Assembly: GCA_021845945.1 (NCBI GenBank)
Contig: JAJZRD010000116.1
Span: 1-11,371 of the forward strand
DNA length: 11,371 nucleotides
From: Chloroflexota bacterium
GTDB lineage: Bacteria > Chloroflexota > UBA6077
Direction of reading: 5' to 3'
Shown: piece by piece, positions 6,363 to 11,371 of the stretch
Layout of the letters: each line of letters starts with the position of its first letter
How positions within the stretch are numbered: the first letter of the stretch is position 1
Made by a program: the position numbers and the translations under genes
The notes under the pieces: generated by a model
What the model saw: only the letters and a program-made list of their open reading frames with translations
What the model was told of the DNA's origin: nothing
Database searches by the model: none

Positions 6363-7570
6363 TGTCTCTCCTTCAGCAGCACGACCACCTGGTCGAGTAT
6401 CCGGTGGGCCACTTGCAGCTTTGAGGCCAAAGGCACATCTATCTGCCGGCCGGCCGAGTCCAGCATCACCACTTCGTTCTGCTCGCTCCCGAACACCCCG
6501 CCGGCAGCGTCGACCCGGTTGGCTACGATCAGGTCGAGACGCTTGCGGGCCAGCTTGTCCCGAGCCCCGGCTACCAGATTCTCGCTCTCCACAGCGAAAC
6601 CGACCCGCAGGGGAACCCTACCCCCCTCCACCGGCTTTGCCGTCTCCATCAGGATGTCCGGGTTGGGAACGAGGGTAAGCTGCATCGCCTCCTCCCCCCG
6701 CTTCATCTTCTGAGTGGCCACGTGATCCACCCGGTAGTCCGCCACTGCCGCGGCCATGATCAAGACGTCCGCGTGCCGAAGCTTCGCCATCACCGCGTCC
6801 CGCATCTCCACTGCCGTGGTAACCGACACGAACTCCGCAGCCTTGGGAGGCTTCAAGGAGGTAGGAGCCGAGATCAACTTCACCCTCGCCCCCCGGTCCA
6901 GGGCAGCCTCGGCGATGGAGTAGCCCATCCTCCCGGAGGATCGGTTGGTGATCATCCGTACCGGATCTATCGGCTCCTGAGTGCCCCCGGCCGTCACCAG
7001 CAGGTTGACGTCCGCCAGGTCGCCATCGCGCCCCAGGATCCACCGGATCCTGCTCAGGATCTCCTCCAGGTCGGCCAGTCTGCCGCGTCCCACCAGGCCC
7101 GAAGCCAACCGGCCAAACTCCGGATCCACCACCACGACACCCCGGTCCCGCAGCCGGGTCACGTTCTCCTGGGTCGCCGGGTTGTCGTACATCTCGACAT
7201 CCATGGCAGGGGCCACCAGGATCGGGCATCGGGCGGCGAGGACGGTGGTGGAGAGAAGGTCGTCTGCCATGCCCATAGCCATCTTGGCCAGCGTGTTCGC
7301 CGTCGCGGGAGCGATCACCAGCAGATCGGCGCCCACGCCCAGCGAAACGTGGGTGATATCCGGTTGCTCCACCAAACGAAACATGTCGACGTGGACCCGT
7401 CGTCGGGTAAGGCTCTGGAAGGTCAGTGGAGCCACCAGCTTGGTGGCCGACTCGGTCATGATCACGTCGACCTGGGCGCCTGCCTGCGTCAGGGTGCTGG
7501 CGAGGATCGCAGCCTTGTAGGCAGCGATGCTCCCCGTAACCCCCAGAACTATCTTCTTCCCTTCCAGCAT
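6359..7570 (-). CDS. coaBC: Bifunctional phosphopantothenoylcysteine decarboxylase / phosphopantothenate-cysteine ligase
   Basis: Carries out two steps of coenzyme A synthesis: CTP-dependent joining of cysteine to 4'-phosphopantothenate (CoaB), then FMN-dependent decarboxylation to 4'-phosphopantetheine (CoaC). 403 residues. CoaC domain, about 1-185: TGSIAAYKA (12-20), active-site His74 in DITHVSLG, APATANTLAKMAMGMADD (87-104) and PAMDVEMYDNPAT (121-133). CoaB domain, about 188-403: VTAGGTQEPIDPVR (192-205), ITNRSSGRMGY (207-217), AAAVADYRV (273-281), KMKR (288-291) and VGFAVES (323-329). Two residues differ from the E. coli-type enzyme: PAMN is PAMD (Asp124), and the LACG cysteine is Ser157 (RLASGLVGRGR). 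The ATG at 7570 has AAGGAG 9 nt upstream. It overlaps panC by 4 nt. Confidence 0.96.
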   Translation of the reverse strand: MLEGKKIVLGVTGSIAAYKAAILASTLTQAGAQVDVIMTESATKLVAPLTFQSLTRRRVHVDMFRLVEQPDITHVSLGVGADLLVIAPATANTLAKMAMGMADDLLSTTVLAARCPILVAPAMDVEMYDNPATQENVTRLRDRGVVVVDPEFGRLASGLVGRGRLADLEEILSRIRWILGRDGDLADVNLLVTAGGTQEPIDPVRMITNRSSGRMGYSIAEAALDRGARVKLISAPTSLKPPKAAEFVSVTTAVEMRDAVMAKLRHADVLIMAAAVADYRVDHVATQKMKRGEEAMQLTLVPNPDILMETAKPVEGGRVPLRVGFAVESENLVAGARDKLARKRLDLIVANRVDAAGGVFGSEQNEVVMLDSAGRQIDVPLASKLQVAHRILDQVVVLLKERQ

Positions 7571-7624
7571 GAGCGTAGGCTCCTTGTTGCACGAACTGAC
7601 GGCGAAGTGGCGAGGGCGCAGTCG

Positions 7625-7693
7625 CCGTGTTCTGGGTTCTGAGTACTCGAGTGGGCAGAACCCAGAACTCAGAACCCAGAACTCAGAACACGG
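7625..7693. repeat. Heptanucleotide-based inverted repeat at the coaX 3' end
   Basis: A perfect 16-bp inverted repeat (GTTCTGGGTTCTGAGT at 7629-7644, complement at 7667-7682) has a 22-nt loop. It is built from 7-bp units CAGAACC and CAGAACT, like the array in the SAM hydrolase. CCGTG and CACGG close the outer ends. The right arm runs through the coaX stop, so the last codons (TCC GTG TTC TGA) are repeat sequence. It fills most of the coaX-coaBC gap and has no T-tract. Confidence 0.8.
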
Positions 7694-8486
7694 ACTTGGG
7701 ACGGTTGAGATCGTACATCATCCTCAGCCCCTTGAGGGTGAGGTTCTTGTCGGCGACCTGGATCAGGGAAACCTCGGCTGCCATCACCCCGCACAACCCG
7801 CCGGTAGCAATGACGCGAGGCTTTCCCTCCATCTCGGCGGTAATGCGCTGCACCATACCTTCCACCATGGCAGCGTGGCCAAGGATGATCCCCGATTGCA
7901 TGGCGGTGAGGGTATCCTTGCCTATGGCGTGAGGTGGCCTCACCATGTCCACCCGAGGTAACCTGGCCGTGTAACGCGAGAGGGCCTCCACCGAGGTGAG
8001 AATGCCCGGCGCGATGGCGCCCCCCAGGTACTCCCCTCGATCGGAGACGGCGTCGAAGGTGGTAGCAGTGCCCAGGTCGATGACGATGTCGGGCCCCCCA
8101 TACAGGCGATAGGCGGCCAGGGCGTTCACCACCCGATCGGCCCCCACCTCCTTGGGGTTGTCGATGCCGATCCGCACCCCGGTCTCAATACTGGGGCCAA
8201 CCACCAGGGCATCGATCTTCATGTACTTCTCGAGCATCTCCCGCAGGTTGGCCGTGACCTTCGGCACCACACTGGCGATGATGGCATCGTCCACGTCGGG
8301 CATGGTCAACCCCTGGTAGGCAAGGAGGCTCGAAAGGAGAACGGCGTATTCGTCGGGCATGGTGTGACCATCGGTGGAGATGCGCCAATCAGCGACCAAC
8401 TGTTCGCCTCGAAAGATCCCCACCACGATGTTGGTGTTTCCTACGTCGATGGCTAGCAGCAAGCGAGAAGGCTCCTCATTCCGCAT
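7683..8486 (-). CDS. coaX: Type III pantothenate kinase CoaX
   Basis: Phosphorylates pantothenate with ATP, the first committed step of coenzyme A synthesis; the type III form needs a monovalent cation and is not inhibited by CoA. 267 residues, usual for CoaX. ASKHA-fold motifs: LAIDVGNTNIVVGIF (11-25, ATP phosphate loop), WRISTD (34-39), ASVVP (71-75), EVGADRVVNA (113-122, with the catalytic Asp), DLGTATTFDAV (137-147), LGGAIAPG (154-161), TARLPRV (173-179) and ATGGL (227-231). The ATG at 8486 is chosen because GGAGG sits 7 nt upstream and the family motif starts 11 residues in. A longer frame to 8585 would run through the promoter and ribosome site. The C-terminal SVF and stop are read from a heptanucleotide repeat. 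First gene of coaX-coaBC-panC. Confidence 0.96.
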   Translation of the reverse strand: MRNEEPSRLLLAIDVGNTNIVVGIFRGEQLVADWRISTDGHTMPDEYAVLLSSLLAYQGLTMPDVDDAIIASVVPKVTANLREMLEKYMKIDALVVGPSIETGVRIGIDNPKEVGADRVVNALAAYRLYGGPDIVIDLGTATTFDAVSDRGEYLGGAIAPGILTSVEALSRYTARLPRVDMVRPPHAIGKDTLTAMQSGIILGHAAMVEGMVQRITAEMEGKPRVIATGGLCGVMAAEVSLIQVADKNLTLKGLRMMYDLNRPKSVF

Positions 8487-8528
8487 CGTTGCGCCTCCAG
8501 GCAGGACATCTTCGTCCCTGGCAATGGC

Positions 8529-8537
8529 AGTATAGCA
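8529..8537 (-). promoter_or_regulatory. Extended -10 promoter of the coaX-coaBC-panC operon
   Basis: The minus strand reads TGCTATACT: TGN followed by TATACT, with only a weak -35. Initiation near 8522 would give a leader of about 36 nt ending in the GGAGG site of coaX. Confidence 0.45.
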
Positions 8538-8979
8538 ACAGCCCCGGGGAACTACCAGTTTCGTCACAAACCATCGCCATCCCATGATCGGAGGGCCACA
8601 ACCTTGCGGAACCCGGCTGGCTCATGCTCAGAGCGCCTAATGATACCGCTCTCTCAGCAGGGCGGGTTGCCCTAACCCGCACGTCGGTCAGCCTCGACGA
8701 CACGTTGAGGCAACTCCGCCTGCTGGATCTGCTAGCGGTTCAAAACGCCAATATCCTCTGTCGCGAGTCGATTCTGTCTCGCCATTAGCGGCTATCACTG
8801 ATTTTACATTCATTTAACTTCACCCCAACAATCCATTAGCACTGTTCCCTCACACTGGGCTCACGTCTTTCCTTGCCAGTACACGCAGCGCTGAGGTGCT
8901 GCCGCCGTTTTGTCTGTCCGAAGAAGGGGCGAGGGGCGCAAACCCTGCCCCAGGATCCTGCAGGAGGACACGGAGGAAT
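8538..8979. other. Divergent intergenic region between coaX and the adaptor gene
   Basis: I see no gene here: the frames are short, and those starting inside it are shadows. It holds a 7-bp hairpin GCGGGTT-GCCCT-AACCCGC (8662-8680) without a T-tract. An AT-rich patch at about 8791-8840 stands out against the GC-rich surroundings and is the likeliest place for the plus-strand promoter, but no clear -35/-10 pair is visible. Just before the adaptor gene, two GGAGG motifs (near 8963 and 8972) precede the ATG at 8980. Confidence 0.5.
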
Positions 8980-11166
8980 ATGAAGGTTGATCTCCCCATC
9001 GGTAAGCCCAACCAGTGGCGGGCGCCCCGAGGGTTTAAGCTACTCGGCAAGCCGCTTGGTCTGATGAACGGGATGCGTTCCATCAACAGGCTATCTCTCC
9101 CCATCAGCAAGCCGGCTGCCTGGCCCGACGCGGCCACCTGGAAGTTGCCCGACCGGAGGTTCCGCCTGCTGCTGGCCGCTGCTCTGATCTCCCTGGTTGC
9201 CGGATATGTTGGCTACCAGCGCTTCCTGGCGGCGACCCAGAGCACCGTCGCTGTCCAGACGACACCGGCCAGGATCGGCTCCCTGGTCACTACGGTGAGC
9301 GCCACCGGGAGCATCGTGGACAGCCGCCAGGCGAAGCTCAGCTTCCCGGTGTCCGGCACGCTGTCAGAGATGGACGTCAACGTGGGGGATAGCGTCAAGG
9401 CTGGGCAGACGCTCGCCAAACTGGACCCTGCCCCTCTTCAGTTCAAGGAGGAGGCCGCCCAGTCGGTGCTCGACACTGCCAAGATAAAGCTCCAGCAGCT
9501 GAAGGACGGAGCGACTCCCGAGGAACGATCCGCCGCGCAGGCCGCCTACAACGCCGCGGTGGCCAAGCTCAACGACGTGGCAGCGGGTGCCACCGCCGCC
9601 GATCGACAGGCCGCCCAGAGCTCTGTGACTCAGGCCCAGGCCACCCTGAACGCCGCCCAGGCGAAACTGGATCAGGTCAAGGCCGGTCCCACCGACGCCG
9701 ACAAGACTGCTGCCCAGTCGGCCGTGGACCAGGCTAAGGCAAGCCTGAACGCGGCTCAGGTCAAGCTAGACCAGGTCAAGAACAACACCTACACCGCCGC
9801 CGACATGACTGCGGCGCAGGCAGCCGTGGACTCCGACAAGGCGGCCCTGGCTTCCGCCCAGGCCAAGCTAGACCAACTGCAGCACCCCACCGGCGCCGAC
9901 CTCGCCGCCGCCCAATCCGCTGTGGACCAGGCCAAGGCTTCCCTGACCTCCGCCGAGGACCGGTACCAGATGACCCAGAACGGCAACCTCAAGGACTCGG
10001 GCGCCAGCAGCAACTCCGCCGCTCAGCAGGATTACGACGCCGCACAAGCCAACTACGACGCCGCCGTTCAGAAGCTGCAGCAGCTTCAGTCCCCGCCAGC
10101 GGCCGACCTGCAGGCGGCTCAGAGCACCGTCACCCAGGCCCAGGCCAGCCTGAACGCTTCCCAGGCCAAGCTGGACCTTATGAAGCAGGGTCCTCAGCCC
10201 ACCGACCTGGCATCGGCCCAGGCAGCCGTCGACCAGGCCCAGGCCACTCTAAACTCTGCCCAGGCGAAACTGGATCAGGTGAACGCAGGCCCGGTAGACG
10301 CGGACGTGGCTTCCGCTCAGAGCGCCGTGGACCAGGCGAATGCGAGCCTCGCCGCGGCCCAGGCCAAGCTTAACCAGGTGAATGCCGGTCCCACGGCCAG
10401 TGACCTACAGAGCGCCAAGAGCGGCGTAGCTGGCGCTCAGGCCGACCTGTCTACAAAGACCAGTCCCCCCAAGGACACCGACGTGGGTCTCGCTCAGGAA
10501 CAGGTGAACCAGGCCCAGCTCTCTCTGGACCAGGCACAACTGGATCTGGCCCACGCCACCCTCACTGCCCCCTTCGACGGTGTGGTCGCCGCCCTCGGCC
10601 CCAACGTGGGCGAGCAGGTCGGCAGCACGGCCGTGGTGACCCTGGTCGATCCCAAGTCCGTCCGCATCGACGCCACAGTGGACGAGTCCGACGTAGCCAA
10701 GCTGGCCGTCGGCCAGCCGGCCACCGTCACCTTCGACGCCATACCCAACTACCAGGTCCAGGGCAAGGTGATCTCCATCGCCCCTGCGGGTACTACCACC
10801 CAGGGTGTGGTCAGCTACCTGGCCTCCGTCGGCATCACCAATCCGGACAGACCGCTGCCCGCCGGCATGAGCGCCAGCCTCAGCGTCGAAACCAGCCGCA
10901 AGGACAACGTCCTCCTGGTCCCCAACCGAGCCGTTCAGACCCAGAGAGGCAGCAAGACGGTGCAGGTGATAGCAGGGGGCAAGACCGAGGTGAGAACCGT
11001 TCAGACGGGTGACTCCAACGACCAGATGACCGAGATCGTCTCCGGGCTCAAGCAGGGCGATCAGGTGGTGATCCCGGGCACCTCCACTGCCCAGCCCAGA
11101 ACGGCCAACTTCCAGATGGGAGGTGCGCTGGGCGGTGGCGGCAACTTCCGGCCCGGCGGCCGGTAA
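8980..11166 (+). CDS. Membrane-anchored efflux adaptor, HlyD/MacA-like, with giant helical-repeat hairpin
   Basis: Membrane-fusion (periplasmic adaptor) protein that links an inner-membrane exporter to later stages of export. 728 residues, nearly twice a typical MacA. A polar N-terminal extension (1-58) carries LPIGKP and LPISKP. One membrane segment follows (about 61-79, FRLLLAAALISLVAGYVGY). The first lipoyl half is VSGTLSEMDVNVGDSVKAGQTLAKLDP (two-part motif, 124-150). An Ala/Gln-rich helical region, about 152-526, is followed by the second lipoyl half (TLTAPFDGVVAALGPNVGEQV, from 527), beta-barrel sequence (VRIDATVDESDVAKLAVGQ) and a C-terminal membrane-proximal domain (LLVPNRAVQ, VRTVQTGDSN, VSGLKQGDQVVIPG). 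It ends in a Gly-rich tail. The ATG at 8980 has GGAGG just upstream; a GTG at 8896 lacks this. The ABC ATPase after it suggests a MacAB-like exporter. The substrate cannot be told. Confidence 0.9.
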   Translation: MKVDLPIGKPNQWRAPRGFKLLGKPLGLMNGMRSINRLSLPISKPAAWPDAATWKLPDRRFRLLLAAALISLVAGYVGYQRFLAATQSTVAVQTTPARIGSLVTTVSATGSIVDSRQAKLSFPVSGTLSEMDVNVGDSVKAGQTLAKLDPAPLQFKEEAAQSVLDTAKIKLQQLKDGATPEERSAAQAAYNAAVAKLNDVAAGATAADRQAAQSSVTQAQATLNAAQAKLDQVKAGPTDADKTAAQSAVDQAKASLNAAQVKLDQVKNNTYTAADMTAAQAAVDSDKAALASAQAKLDQLQHPTGADLAAAQSAVDQAKASLTSAEDRYQMTQNGNLKDSGASSNSAAQQDYDAAQANYDAAVQKLQQLQSPPAADLQAAQSTVTQAQASLNASQAKLDLMKQGPQPTDLASAQAAVDQAQATLNSAQAKLDQVNAGPVDADVASAQSAVDQANASLAAAQAKLNQVNAGPTASDLQSAKSGVAGAQADLSTKTSPPKDTDVGLAQEQVNQAQLSLDQAQLDLAHATLTAPFDGVVAALGPNVGEQVGSTAVVTLVDPKSVRIDATVDESDVAKLAVGQPATVTFDAIPNYQVQGKVISIAPAGTTTQGVVSYLASVGITNPDRPLPAGMSASLSVETSRKDNVLLVPNRAVQTQRGSKTVQVIAGGKTEVRTVQTGDSNDQMTEIVSGLKQGDQVVIPGTSTAQPRTANFQMGGALGGGGNFRPGGR
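9433..10557 (+). repeat. Tandem helical repeats (about 33 residues) in the adaptor coiled coil
   Basis: Roughly twelve segments are separated by Gly/Pro/Asp turns. The best copies fit AAQSAVDQAKASLNAAQAKL followed by DQVKAGPTDAD; residue spacing is 32-34 in most, shorter (25-26) in three and longer (44) in one. Some copies also share DNA: a 23-nt stretch starting GCCCAGGCGAAACTGG is identical at 9655-9677 and 10258-10280. This suggests recent internal duplication or conversion. Confidence 0.85.
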
Positions 11167-11173
11167 TCTGGCG

Positions 11174-11194
11174 GCCTCTCCCAAGGGGAGAGGC
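11174..11194 (+). repeat. Small hairpin just after the adaptor stop codon
   Basis: GCCTCTCCC (11174-11182) pairs with GGGAGAGGC (11186-11194) across a 3-nt loop. There is no T-tract. It lies 8 nt after the stop codon and upstream of the strong terminator, so it may protect the 3' end or be another dispersed repeat copy. Confidence 0.55.
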
Positions 11195-11216
11195 GGTTAC
11201 GCCCAGGGACAATTAC

Positions 11217-11256
11217 CGTCGTGGGGAGGGGCACCTCCCCTCCCCACGACGTTTTT
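11217..11256 (+). terminator. Strong intrinsic terminator between the adaptor and ABC ATPase genes
   Basis: A perfect 15-bp GC-rich stem (CGTCGTGGGGAGGGG, 11217-11231, with its complement 11237-11251) has a 5-nt loop CACCT and is followed at once by TTTTT. It ends 10 nt before the ATG of the next gene, leaving no room for a promoter between the two. The ATPase is therefore transcribed by read-through, or from a promoter upstream of or within the hairpin. Confidence 0.85.
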
Positions 11257-11266
11257 CGAGAGAACC

Positions 11267-11371
11267 ATGATACAGGTTAAGCAGCTAACCAAGGTCTACC
11301 AGATGGGTGAGATGGAGGTCCACGCCCTCCGAGGCGTCGACCTGGAGATCGCCGACGGGGAACTTACCGCC
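11267..11371 (+). CDS. ABC transporter ATPase, MacB/LolD type (5' part only)
   Basis: Only the first 35 codons are in the window. They read MIQVKQLTKVYQMGEMEVHA followed by LRGVDLEIADGELTA, the usual opening of MacB/LolD/FtsE-type ATPases: an A-loop Tyr (KVY), then the 'ALRGVDLEI..GE' strand pair that precedes the Walker A loop. The Walker A itself falls beyond the right edge. Such ATPases energise FtsX-like permeases that work with HlyD/MacA adaptors, matching the gene upstream. The ribosome site is weak (GAGAG, about 4 nt before ATG), and the start lies directly after the terminator hairpin. Confidence 0.88.
   Translation, partial: MIQVKQLTKVYQMGEMEVHALRGVDLEIADGELTA

Noticed and set aside
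8487..8585. N-terminal extension of coaX
   Set aside because: It covers the promoter and the GGAGG site; the ATG at 8486 fits the family.
8836..8860. TTAGCACT near 8836 as a CIRCE (HrcA) half-site
   Set aside because: The matching GAGTGCTAA half is absent at the right spacing, and the site is not near dnaJ.
9433..10557. CRISPR-like or non-coding tandem repeat
   Set aside because: The units are translated in one open frame with conserved helical residues and variable DNA; there are no spacers.

Overview
The window is a high-G+C bacterial chromosome segment. It is packed with housekeeping genes on the minus strand (about 1-8486) and starts an export locus on the plus strand (8980 to the right edge). 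The gene order dnaJ-prmA-rsmE-(extra gene)-mtaB matches the distal part of the heat-shock operon of Bacillus subtilis and relatives. High G+C, GTG/TTG starts, dispersed GC-rich and heptanucleotide repeats, and a long HlyD-type adaptor with 'AGPT' helical repeats suggest a Chloroflexota-like lineage. That assignment is inference only; no rRNA or tRNA gene is present to test it.

Minus strand, in order of transcription. (1) coaX-coaBC-panC (8486 to 5523) is a compact pantothenate/coenzyme A operon. PanC makes pantothenate, CoaX phosphorylates it, and CoaBC adds cysteine and decarboxylates to give 4'-phosphopantetheine. coaBC and panC overlap by ATGA, and an extended -10 promoter lies before coaX. 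(2) dnaJ (5134 to 3992) has its own good sigma70-like promoter and no visible CIRCE element. (3) prmA-rsmE-SAM hydrolase-mtaB (3811 to the left edge) is a run of overlapping genes. Three of them modify ribosomal protein L11, 16S rRNA and tRNA; the fourth hydrolyses S-adenosylmethionine, the methyl donor the others use. A hairpin with a T-tract separates dnaJ from prmA.

Plus strand. A roughly 490-bp divergent intergenic region is followed by a 728-residue membrane-anchored periplasmic-adaptor (HlyD/MacA-like) protein. It has an exceptional 12-segment helical repeat region. A very strong intrinsic terminator follows, then the first 35 codons of an ABC transporter ATPase (MacB/LolD type).

Most notable are several repeat families that invade or touch genes. 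Two related GC-rich palindromic elements sit in frame inside mtaB and rsmE. A heptanucleotide tandem array sits in frame inside the SAM hydrolase, and similar arrays abut the dnaJ stop and form the coaX stop. The SAM hydrolase also has an apparent one-base frameshift near its C-terminus. Restoring the frame recovers a family-like tail ending in a TTGA overlap with the mtaB start. I do not see a wholly new defence or mobile system here; the novelty is mainly in how repeats have become coding sequence.
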